Assembly (NCBI GenBank): GCA_037176845.1
Contig: JAYKXP010000017.1
Coordinates: 248,001-312,000, forward strand
Direction of reading: 5' to 3'
Length of the DNA stretch: 64,000 bases
Source of the DNA: Paramarasmius palmivorus
Taxonomy: Eukaryota > Basidiomycota > Agaricomycetes > Agaricales > Marasmiaceae
Position 1 is the first letter of the stretch, and each line of letters opens with the position of its first letter. Below, piece after piece: positions 45,596-55,618 of this stretch. Both the position numbers and the translations under genes were made by a program. A model generated the notes under the pieces. The model made no database searches. It saw nothing but the letters and a program-made list of their open reading frames with translations, and was not told where the DNA came from.

Positions 45596-48500
45596 ATGTC
45601 TGAACTCGCAAAGGCGTTACAAGCTGGTTCTACTCTCATCGAATCGTCCTCTGAACCCCAGAGTAATTTGAAGGGAGCTCTGCTTTCTCGTTTGCAAAAT
45701 TACTATTCGACTATCGAGACCCCATGTCCAATACAAGATTCGTGTTCATTGCACGAGGTACAGCTTCACACTGCTGAACAAGCACTCGAAAGCGTCGAGA
45801 AAGTGCAAAGTATCATTGAACCCGCCGGTCTGCAAGAAAAGGCACCTCTTCTCGGAATACGTGACTTGGGTCAGCTCAGAACACTTTTATCAATCGTCGT
45901 CCGTTGGGGTTTGGAATCGCTACTAGACCGTGTCATCTCTGCGTGGCCTGAACGACCGAGCAAGGCTACCAGTAGCTCCATCATAGATCTTACATCCACA
46001 CCAGAAGACTATAATCGTTTATCGTCTTTCATTCTGCGATTCTATGCCCTTATTCTTTCATCAGGCCCACAACAAAAAGCCTCTCAATCTTTAATTACGG
46101 AAACCATACTTCAGAGACACGTCAAAGACATCCTGGCGCCTTCCATTGCATTGGGATGGCTTCCCAAGTCTCTTTCAACAGAATCAACGCCTCCCCTCGA
46201 TGCCGCCCGACCACTGACGATGCGTTTGTTAACAATGTGAGTGTGTCTTCTTCTCAGCTTCAAATCTAACATTCTACAGGCTCCCAAGCTCTGAAATAAT
46301 CACGGCGCTGGGTGGGGTTATGTCGACAAGGTCTTCGGTTGTTCACATCAAGAAGACCTGTGGATACCTACTGAGCCGACAACTATTGAGACCTGATGGA
46401 GTGAGAGGGCTTTTCGGAGCGGTTTTCGGTGATGCAGAGAATGAAGAGGCGACATTGGAGCAACTGGACCATGTTTCTAGGGTTCTGTCCACAATTCCAG
46501 CCAACATGAAGGCACAGGTACGACACCAACATGCATTGCTCTCAATCATAATAAGCACTCAACCGTTCCTTAGGATTACTTCTCGGAAATCGTACCCAAG
46601 ATTGTCGATGTCCTTCGCAATGAAAAGCGCCCAGCTTACAAAAAAGCTGCCGCTTTCACGATATCCCATCTTCTGACTGCCAAAGACGATACGGCGCGAA
46701 GCATCATCCTATCTTCTCTCCATAAGCCATTCCTCCATCCAGATTCACAACCGAGTGTTACAGCCGCGTCCGCGGTGTCGACATTGTCGACATTACTGGC
46801 CAATTCGGATCCGTCTCCTCAGTTGATTGCATCGCTGCTGTCTCCCATCGTACCCTCTGCGTATGCCTTACTCTACCACCTCGATTCAATCAAAATGTCT
46901 GATCCCACTGTACGGGAGGCTGTACGCGATATGCTTTTGACCTGGTCCAGGGTGACGACAGTGTCAGAAGCCGTAGCTGTCTTGTGGTTTATTCTAAACG
47001 ATCAAGACGGCAAATTAAAACTAGACCTTGCTGGCGTTATACAAAAGGCAGAGAAGTGAGCACCTCTGTAATGACATTCCTTCTACACTTGCTAACGCTT
47101 GTCTTGTGTTTAAGATCCGGCGAAAACGAGCCTCTGGTGCTATTTACACCAGAAAGCCTCAGGCAGGCTGAGAAATCTGGCCAATTGGAGGCAAACACCA
47201 ACTTGTTTGACCTGTATCCCGACCCGAACCACTATGTCTCCTTCATTCAGTCAATAAACCGGCAGGATATCCTCTCGGAAATTTTCGTCATGCTATTGGA
47301 GGCGTATCGCGACAGTAAAACATCTGACGGTGACCCTATACAGTTGAGTATATCCTTTCATCACGGGAGTTCCCTCTGAACATTTGCTGGTAGGGTCTTG
47401 CGATACCTTCAAGTCATCATGCAGCTGCAAGTGAAGATGTCGGAATCATCATCCAAGTTCGGAGGGTTCCAGAACTCTATACAGATATTCGGGTTTATCA
47501 AACAAGTTCTCGAAGATGCTGTGAATAGATCTCGCGAGACTATGCGTATTGAACGGAAGCAGAAGGACGTGATTAACGAAGGACTCTCCGGGTTACGGGT
47601 GGTGGATCGTTTAGAGGACGAAGAAGGAGAGGATAGCGATGATGACTTGGAAGGCTCGGAGAAACGAGATATTGACACAGAGATGATCGAAACAGCTATA
47701 ACGATACTTCTCTCTATTCTAGAAGGTAAGAATATCGATATACTTTGCTTATCAATCAAAGCTTACTTGACTTAGGGAACGATACCATGTCACCCAAGAC
47801 TACCCCAACTCTAAACGAGATTCTGCTGCTGCTAGAGCCACTCGTTACCAACGACACAGAAGCTATCAGAGACCTCGCTCGAGAAGCTCGAATGGTCTTG
47901 ACAGCTCGTCTAGCCTCACAGAGCGCGCAACCGGGAGGCAAAGCTGACCAGGATTTACCCGAAGAAGACTCACGCACAACGTATCAGCACGCGCTGAAGC
48001 TCCTCCAGGATCCCATCCTACCTGTCCGAGCACATGGGCTACTACTCCTCCGACAGCTGGTATCACCATCGTCCCAGAAATCAAAATCAGTTGACCCTGC
48101 GCTTGTGCCAGCTATCCAAGAGATCTTCATGCAATCTGTTACGGATAACGATTCGTACATCTTTTTGAACGCTGTTCAAGGGTTGGCGGCTCTGGTGGAC
48201 CGGTTCGGTGCACCCGTATTAAAGAACATGGTTCAGAATTACACCAAAGGCTTGGACGGGTTGCAAGGGACGAACATGACGCAGCAGGATATTGACATTC
48301 GGCTTCGCGTGGGCGAAGCATTAGCAACAGTTATACGTCGTTGTGGATCAACTCTGGGATCACACGGTATAGTCTTCGTCTACCCTTGTACAACAACGAT
48401 TCTGACTTTAATGGTTGTAGGAGACGTGATAATCCCTTCATTACTTATGCTGGTGAGATCCCGAGATTCACCAACTACCCTCAAAACGTCTTCTCTCTCC

Positions 48501-48890
48501 CTGTTATCAGAATGTCAACGAACATCCCCGCTGGTCCTCCTACCCTATTTCGTCGACCTGTCAGAGGGTATTTTAGACCTCCTGCAGATAGAGACCTCCC
48601 GTTCAGACACAGATACTGTGATGGATGACCAGCCTACATCCAAAAACACCAAATTCCCGCCATTACGGAGAGCTGCGTTACACTTCTTTTCACTTTTATT
48701 GAAAGGGACTACTGAACAGATCTATGATACATCATTCGGGAGAACTATCTTTTCGAAGGAGTTGATTCGAAGGTCGAGGATTATTTTGTCCTACGTCTCG
48801 GACACGGATGTGGATAGCGTAGTAAAGGTAATGGCACGAGAAGCATTGGAACAGTTGTCCCAATTAGAACGAGCTATACTGGACTTGTAG
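45596..48890 (+). CDS. RTP1: RTP1/TANGO6-like RNA polymerase II transport factor
   Basis: This HEAT-repeat protein is of the yeast Rtp1 / animal TANGO6 (TMCO7) family, which assists assembly and nuclear import of RNA polymerase II subunits. The first 300 residues are helical (LGIRDLGQLRTLLSIVVRWG, TCGYLLSRQLLRPDGVRGLF). The RTP1_C1 block appears at TYQHALKLLQDPILPVRAHG and LLLLRQLV. RTP1_C2 appears at IIPSLLMLVRSRDSPTTLKT and SSLSLLSECQRTSPLVLLPY. Between them come DNDSYIFLNAVQGLAALVDR and RVGEALATVIRRCG. An acidic loop (DEEGEDSDDDLEGSE) precedes the C-terminal half. Several introns split it; the spliced length is near 1,000 residues. It ends 103 bases from the convergent TAF11 gene. Confidence 0.82.
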
Positions 48891-48993
48891 GAACTGATAG
48901 ACGGTGTTCAAATACTGATGTGTCCCGGCTCGTTCGAGTCTATGATTTAATGTGGTTCTGTGGTCCGGTGTAATCGTAGAAATTTGCATACCA

Positions 48994-50118
48994 TTATCTG
49001 ACAAAGAGCCGCTTAGCCCTCAGCGGTCTCGCTGCACCCACTCTGCCTGTTTCTTCTTGATACATTCTATAAGCTTCACGAAGGTGGTCGGGTGACAAAG
49101 GGCCTGTTTCACCACGCCTTGCTTGTACTGCGCGGGCTATGGCAAACAGCATCAGAATATCATCTTGATCAAAAAGCGGAGGACACGCACCTTTTTCGAC
49201 AATTTCTCCCACAAATACTTTTGCAAAACCAGCTACTATTTGTGCTACCGGTTGTGAAACCTGCGCACCAACAGTTTGTTGTATTACCTATTGCGGGTCC
49301 GTTAGACACGTGGAACGAGACCAACGTCCTAGCACACCTTTCTAACTGCTTGTTTCGGTAGAGCATGTCGTCGATAGGCCTCAAATCGGTCGTACTGTTC
49401 TGGGCTCAAGTTTTCCATCAATATCCTTTATGTTGTTGTATCAGTAACCATGGAAGAGAATTGAGCTATTCAGAACGCACTTGAGGTTATCCTTTGACTG
49501 GCTCTGAAACGATAATTGAGCCGAGTAGTCCTCGTCCGCCATTGCAGGTAGCATCTCGTCTTCACCCTCTCCATCCTGATCACCTTTTGCTGGCGGTGGT
49601 GGTATCGATCCCACTCTTGAGGTTGGTCCTTCGTTACTGAAATTCGTTAACCCAGCCGCCGCCAATGCGGATGCTGATATGTTGGCAGATGCAGCTAATT
49701 CCTTGAGGAATGCATTGGAATATCCAGGTGTCGTCGGTGTTCCACCTGAACCACCACCACCTGCTGGAGTATACTGCCCAACCCCACTTGTCACGATTGA
49801 CCCAAGCTTTGGACCCGCAATGCTTGGACCAGAAATGACACTGGCATTCGCATTGGCACCTGCGTTGGATGAAGAAGCTCCTGGCACCGACCAGCTGTGG
49901 AATTGGGGGCTAGATACGGATGGACTTGAAGACGCAGGTATCTCTGGGGTAGGTCTTGGAGATGCAGTGTTGAGAGGGGCGGCCCCGCGAGGTTTTCGTC
50001 CACGTTTCGCGCCTGTGCTGCCCTTGGGTCGACCAGGGCCACGGGGTGCCTCTACTGCTTGTGCTGCTGGTGGGCTCGGGCTGGCACTGAAGGTATATGG
50101 GGCGTCTGGAATGTTCAT
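48994..50118 (-). CDS. TAF11: TFIID subunit TAF11
   Basis: This is the histone-fold subunit of TFIID that pairs with TAF13. The C-terminal domain reads MENLSPEQYDRFEAYRRHAL, PKQAVRKVIQQTVG, VSQPVAQIVAGFAKVFVGEI, VEKARAVQARRGETGPLSPD, HLREAYRMYQEETG. This is the hTAFII28 fold, with the intron inside VEK/ARAVQ removed. The N-terminal half is a long low-complexity arm with an AT-hook-like basic repeat (GRPKGS and KRGRKPRG), then Ser/Ala/Gly-rich sequence and an acidic patch (DQDGEGEDEML). The chosen start is MNIPDAPYTF at 50118. An upstream in-frame ATG at 50193 would add 25 residues. AT-hook-like arms are not part of the core TAF11 fold and may help DNA contact. Confidence 0.9.
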
Positions 50119-50555
50119 GAGTTTGAATGATGGTGGTTGAAGGCAAGCGCGGAAATATAAACGCGGTCGTGTTTCAATCTTCACTTTGTTCATTGTTTAC
50201 GTTTTAGCTACTCTTCATGCTCTTCTCGTATACTGACTATCAATTCGAGTATCTCTTCATCTGGTACATTCTCGCAAGCAATATGCTCTACTCGTCCTTC
50301 TATACATCCCCTGCCCATTTCTCCAACAGGAAAACAGTCGTTTATGCTTACTGCTACCCTTTTGAATAACTGTTCTTTGATTGATGACTGGCTTGTTACC
50401 TGAGATCTTTCGAGAACGGTCTGTAGAGTTGAGCTCGAAGAAACAGGATGGTAGGAGCTCTGAAGCGCGCAACGGACAGTAGCAAGAATCTTCCATACAC
50501 AACCCGAATATATAGATTGTAAATACAGTCGCGAGAGGCGTGTAAATGTCTATGT
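50119..50555. other. Gap between TAF11 and MDR 4
   Basis: This contains the TAF11 promoter and the 3' flank of MDR 4. I see no further gene. Confidence 0.4.
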
Positions 50556-51829
50556 TCAGGGCGTTTCCTGAGGATTAACTACCAATTTGATACCACTGAT
50601 TTGATTGTTCTTCAACCTCTCAAGCCCGTCAACGATGCCAGCCAGGCCATTGGGTAACTCCTCCACCCTGTTAGGCTGGATGTGCGCAACTCGAGTAAGC
50701 ACAACGCATGGATGAAGGTGAGAAGCGGAAACTCACAACGAATGTTCCATCTTCAAGCCACTTGGTAAAGTTTTCGTTGATCATGATCCCAAACGAACGG
50801 TTCACCTCCCAGACATCAGCGTATACCTGAAAGACATTCTTTCGATCCTTGACGATGGCAGGCAATGGTATCGTAGGCGGCAGGACCGTGACCAGTGGCC
50901 CATCTTCTGGGAGAACAGCGATGCCAGCAGCAAGGGGGTCAACGTTCAAGTTGCTGATGGTATCATGCACAATATTGACTGGTTTTCCTCCAGTTATCTT
51001 CTTCACTTCTCCGGGTAGATCAGTGAGTGAAACGGCCTTTCGATCGACTACGTGCGTCGCGCCGAGAGACTTGAGATAGTCGGTGTGTTGGCCAGAGGCG
51101 TAGGCGATAATGGTGGAGAATCCCGTGAATTTGAGAAGCTGGATGCCTTGACACAAGTCAGGGTTTGAATGAAATCGATGTTTTGATTGTTCGGAACCTA
51201 CCATACTGGCCTACAGAGGTGCTTCCCCCAAGTACAAGTGCTGATTGACCGGTGTATTGTACTTTGGGATCAAAGCGAGGGTTCAAGGCTGCGCCATTCT
51301 CGGAGAAAAGGGGGATGGAAGCAGTAGCGAAGCATAAAGGTATGCTAGCTACCTGAGAGTAAGAATATTTGGCCGGAATCTAGAACCGGTCAACGAGAGC
51401 TCAAATCTTCAGAGTACGATGATCCCTACCTTTGATGCAAACTGAGCAGGACAGCGAGCGTATTGCTGGAACCCGCTGAAATCGTTTCCCCAGTCGCCAT
51501 GATTCCAAGTACCTTGGAAGAACCTACAACAGTGGACTGAGTCTACTAGTATGGTTATCGGAGACAGTGACCTACACACGATCACCCTTGGCAAAGCCTT
51601 CAACCCCCTCACCTATCTCCTCAACGTCCCCTGCAATATCAATTCCTAGGATGGAAGGGTAATTCTCGAGGATAATGCCATGGGCTTGGATTGCCCAATC
51701 CACGGGATTGAGAGCAGTCGCTTTGATCTTGACGAGAAGTTCTCCGGCTCGAGCCTTTTGAACATCTCTCGTCTCAATAACAAAGGGTCCTTGTTTCTCG
51801 TTGATGAACAGAGCCTTTTGAGTCTTCAT
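50556..51829 (-). CDS. MDR reductase 4 (paralogue)
   Basis: This is the first member of the reverse-strand trio. Landmarks are MKTQKALFINEKQGPFVIET, ALNPVDWAIQAHG, PSILGIDIAGDVEEIGEGV, FAKGDRV, GFQQYARCPAQFASK, ALVLGGSTSVGQY, GFSTIIAYASGQHTDYLKSL, GATHVVDRKAV, ITGGKPVNIVHDTIS and the end GIKLVVNPQETP. It has the usual exon plan and no zinc ligands. An in-frame ATG at 51880 would add 17 residues, but all siblings start one residue before the TQKALF-like block, so 51829 is preferred. A CCG-N6-CGG element lies about 66-77 bases upstream. Confidence 0.9.
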
Positions 51830-51894
51830 GATGTAGGCGGAGTTCTTTACTGAGGGAGTGTCAGCCGTGAACGCGTTCATTTATCTAAATCGAG

Positions 51895-51906
51895 CCGCAT
51901 AAACGG
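51895..51906 (-). promoter_or_regulatory. CCG-N6-CGG element upstream of MDR 4
   Basis: The plus strand reads CCGCATAAACGG, starting 66 bases before the MDR 4 ATG. It is identical to the 12-mer before MDR 6 at almost the same distance. Paired CCG/CGG triplets are the usual core of Zn2Cys6 sites. Confidence 0.5.
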
Positions 51907-52454
51907 TTATATTTCTGAAATCAAACTTACTAGTAAACCTATACCAATTTCCTAGACCAGGACCTATCCTCGGTTCGTATCCATCGAGCTCGGAAAGCAA
52001 CCGAATCAGGGCTTCGCCTACGAGTTCTATCTGATACAGACGAGCTTGCACGGAAAGCTATATTTATTCAGCCTTTGTGATCTGGAGTAGTCTAGGTTGA
52101 AGCGTTAACCTTTCACGTTGTCTTCAAGGCTCGAGCGTCGGGATGCCGAATTGTCTGGCGTAAACCATATCGGCGATACCGTCGCAGAAGTTGCAATATT
52201 ACGGCGGATATCGACCTTGATGTCAAGCTTGACGCCTAGGTGTTGTAGACAAAGAGTTCAGCGGATGCTGGGCAAGCGAGATGGGCGTTGAAAGCAAGTT
52301 TTGACAACGTCGGGAAACTTGAACTCCGCGCCATCTCCGACCTGAAATAGACGCCGAAGCCTTTGAGCGACGTTCAACGGGGCTAACGAAAAATGGCCTC
52401 TATAGATACACTCTACATAATACATCCAGATGATTTCAAGGGTATATACCAGAC
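51907..52454. other. Spacer between MDR 4 and MDR 5
   Basis: Apart from the relic at about 52105-52330 no gene is supported. Confidence 0.35.
52105..52330 (-). pseudogene. Frameshifted coding-like relic, family unknown
   Basis: On the minus strand three reading frames carry protein-like pieces in tandem: SKLAFNAHLACPASAELFVY, then LGVKLDIKVDIRRNIA, then FCDGIADMVYARQFGIPTLE followed by a stop. They connect only if one or two single-base shifts are assumed. This is the pattern of a decayed 3' exon. The pieces do not match the reductase family. No intact partner copy lies in the window. Confidence 0.3.
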
Positions 52455-53707
52455 TCAGGGGGTTTCCTGGGGGTTGATCACCAATTTTACCCCACTGACT
52501 TGATTGTTCTTCAACCTCTCCAATCCCGCGACAACACCCGCCAGGCCGCTCGGTAGCTCCTCTACCCTGTTGGGCTACAGGCGCATCAGCGTCAGTACGA
52601 TATGTCGCAAGTAAAAGTAAATCTACTCACAACAAACGTCCCATCTTCAAGCCACTGGGTGAAGTTCTTATAGATCAGGTTACCGAACGGACGGTTTCTC
52701 TCATAAACATCGGCAAAGACGCCGTACACCTTCGGTCTGTTCTCGATAACAGATGGCAAGGGCATCCGAGGAGCAAGAACGGTTGCGATGGGTGCATCGT
52801 CTGCAGCAACGGCGACACCAGCAGCGAGAGTATCAGGCCTGGCTGACAGCATCGTGGACCACATTCACTGGTTTTCCTCCGGTGACCTTCTTCACTTCAT
52901 CAGATAGCTGAGCAGTTGACACAAGCTTGCGATCGATGACATGTGTTGCACCGAGGGACTTGAGGAACTCGGCATGCTTGTCTGAGGCGTAGGTGATGAT
53001 TGTCGAGAACCCAGCAAACCGAAGAAGCTGAATACCTGAACAAGAAATTGAAAAAGAGCTCTTCGTTGGCCTGGTTATAGCTACTCACCGTATTGTCCGA
53101 CAGATGAGCTTCCACCGATGACGAGAGCCGATTGGCCGGTATACTTGACTTTGGGATCGAAAGTGGGGTTTAGGGCCGCGCCATTCTCCGAGAATAGAGG
53201 AATCGCTGCAGTAGCAAAGCAAAGCGGGATGCTCGCTACTTGAGCGTAAGTGTATCTAGCTGGGATCTATAGCAAGCTAAGCTCCCGTCTGTGTTGGTTG
53301 AATGTCAATCCTTACCTTGGCCGCAAGCTCTGCAGGAAAACGAGTGTATTGCTGAAATCCACTAAATTCGTTCTTCCATGTACCTTCCAGAAATCTAAAA
53401 CAGTAGACAGAGTTTAGTGAGGAGCAAATAAAGCACTGAATACAACGACTTACACGCGATCCCCTTTAGAGAATCCCTCAACTCCCTCGCCGATCTCCTC
53501 AATATCTCCTGCAATATCAAGCCCCAGAATAGCAGGGTAGTCCTCAACAATGACACCATAAGCCTGGATCACCCAGTCCGCGGGGTTGAGTGCGGTCGCT
53601 TTGATTTTGACGACGATTTCGCCAGGTTGTGCTTTCTGGATATCTCGTGTGTCGATAACATAAGGCCCTTTTTTCTCTTTGAGGAACAACGCCTTTTGGG
53701 TAGTCAT
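52455..53707 (-). pseudogene. MDR reductase 5, frameshifted
   Basis: This is the middle member of the reverse trio. It is normal from MTTQKALFLKEKKGPYVIDT through ALNPADWVIQAYG, PAILGLDIAGDIEEIGEGV, GFQQYTRFPAELAAK, ALVIGGSSSVGQY, GATHVIDRKLV to VTGGKPVNVVHDAVSQ. There an extra base in GGCC (about 52837-52841) shifts the frame and gives a TGA at 52835-52833. The next frame continues exactly where the family does (PDTLAAGVAVAADDAP, ENRPKVYGVFADVYERNRPF, LEDGTFV, NRVEELPSGLAGVV), ending NPQETP. The predicted product would lose about the last 130 residues, including part of the Rossmann domain. Either the copy is recently inactivated or the base is an assembly error; no intron fits. Confidence 0.75.
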
Positions 53708-54270
53708 AAAGCGAGAGCAGTGGATACACAGATGAGTGTTTGGGTGGTCGTTGGTGTCGCCTTGGATTGAGGGGAGGCTGCATATTAGACGGGTCGAAAA
53801 CCTCTTAAATGTGACACTGAATCAGATGCTATGTTCGGGAGTCATCCGTCGTTCGGAAAACATCCGAGCTTGACCAATTTCTGGGTACGATGGTTTCCTC
53901 AATGAAGATTTGAGTGAGAGTTTCTGCCTTGATAATATTCAAGTGTCGAGACCGCTAAATGGTTTGCTGGTGACTGGGCCATGGATGCTGCCAACGCGTG
54001 TAGTGTTTGATGAGCCGACTGGGAAAACAGGGCGATTCTCCAGTTATTGATAGCAGCAGAAAGAGTACACTAATTTGAGGTGCATAAAGGGTGTTCAGCT
54101 GGTCTGGAGGTTGAGAGTTGGGAGCAAGGTTGTCGTAACGTGGAAATTCAAGGAAAATAAGAAGCTTGGCGCCCGGCGACGACCAAGTACACATTTCATT
54201 CCGTCTTTCAGTCGGCTAATATGCATTTGGTGAAACTATATATATCGTACAGAACCAGAAAAAATACAGC
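53708..54270. other. Spacer between MDR 5 and MDR 6
   Basis: No gene is supported. It holds the presumed MDR 5 promoter. Confidence 0.35.
53778..53792 (-). promoter_or_regulatory. Decayed CCG/CGG element upstream of MDR 5
   Basis: The plus strand reads CTGCATATTAGACGG, starting 71 bases before the MDR 5 ATG. It resembles CCGCATAAACGG with a lost C and a 3-base insertion. The damage parallels the frameshift in the gene itself. Confidence 0.25.
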
Positions 54271-55543
54271 TCAAGGTGTCTCTTGTGGATTGATTACCAA
54301 CTTGACGCCGCTAACTTGGTTGTTCTTGAACCTCTCCAACCCTGCAACAACACCTGCCAAACCATTCGGTAGCTCCTCTACTCTATTAGGCTGTTGAAGT
54401 ACGCGTAAGCATGACCTTGGTTCCGTGGGTGAAAACGGATACTCACGACAAAGGTTCCATCTTCGAGCCACCGCGTGAGATTCTTGTAAATCAAGTTGCC
54501 CAGGGAGCGGTGTAGCTCATAGATCTCAGCATAGACGCGGTACACCTTTGGTCTGTTTTCAACGACAGACGGCAGTGGCATAAGCGGGGAATGAACGGTG
54601 GCAATGGGCGCGTCATCTGCGATCCCAGCAACACCTGCAGCTAACGTCTCGGGTTTGCTGACAGTGTCATGAAGCACATTCACTGGCTTTCCTCCAGTGA
54701 TCTTATGAACCTCTGCGGGAAGCTCTTCGATCGAAACAAGCTTGCGGTCGATTACGTGCGTCGCACCGAGAGTCTTGAGATATTCAGCATGTTGACCTGA
54801 TGCGTATGTGATGATCGTTGAGAATCCGGCGAACTTCAATAGTTGGATACCTGGATAAAAGCAAGACACCATAAACGAGCTTATCTTCGTCCAGTCACAT
54901 TGAAGCTCACCGTGTTGTCCAACAGAGGATCCTCCGCCGATGACCAGGGCCGATTGTCCTGTATACTGGACCTTGGGGTCAAAAGTTGGGTTCAAGGCCG
55001 CACCACTTTCTGAGAACAAGGGAATCGCAGCCGTAGAGAAGGTTACTGGAATACTCGCTACTTGTGAGTAAGTGTACTTCTCAGGAATCTATAGTCCAAG
55101 TTAGCTATGACAAATGTAGGACATAGATCACACTTAGTTACCTTCGCGGCAAGCTCGGCGGGACAGAGAGTGTATTGCTGGAACCCACTATAGTCCTTTT
55201 TCCAGGCACCGTGGAAAAATCTACAATATAATAGGTTGAGTATTTCATTAACTGGCGGGAGCAACTAGTTGCAACTAGTAACGACTTACACGCGATCTCC
55301 TTTGGTAAAGCCTTGCACACCTTCGCCAATTTCTTCGACATCTCCTGCGATATCAAGTCCCAGTATTGTGGGGTAATCTTGAATGATGATGCCAAATGCC
55401 TGGATTGCGAAGTCTACTGGGTTGAGTCCAGTAGCTTTAACTTTCACGAGGAGTTCCCCAGGCTGTGGTCTTGGGATGTCCCGCGTTTCGACGACATAAG
55501 GGCCTTGCTTCTCCTTGATAAAAAGTGCTTTCTGAGTGTTCAT
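54271..55543 (-). CDS. MDR reductase 6 (paralogue)
   Basis: This is the last of the reverse trio and intact. Landmarks are MNTQKALFIKEKQGPYVVET, GLNPVDFAIQAFG, PTILGLDIAGDVEEIGEGV, FTKGDRV, GFQQYTLCPAELAAK, ALVIGGGSSVGQH (His in place of the usual Tyr), GFSTIITYASGQHAEYLKTL, GATHVIDRKLV, ITGGKPVNVLHDTVS and the end VSGVKLVINPQETP. It is closest to MDR 5, sharing NRPKVY and GNLIYKN blocks. An upstream in-frame ATG at 55624 would add 27 residues; the family start at 55543 is preferred. CCGCATAAACGG begins 64 bases upstream. Confidence 0.9.
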
Positions 55544-55606
55544 GATCCGGGGAGAGTTGTAGTGATTAGCATGGACGATAGTTGAAACATTTATATCCAG
55601 ATGAGA

Positions 55607-55618
55607 CCGCATAAACGG
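55607..55618 (-). promoter_or_regulatory. CCG-N6-CGG element upstream of MDR 6
   Basis: CCGCATAAACGG (plus strand) starts 64 bases before the MDR 6 ATG. It is identical to the element before MDR 4. An ATTTATATCC TATA-like stretch lies between it and the gene. Confidence 0.5.
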
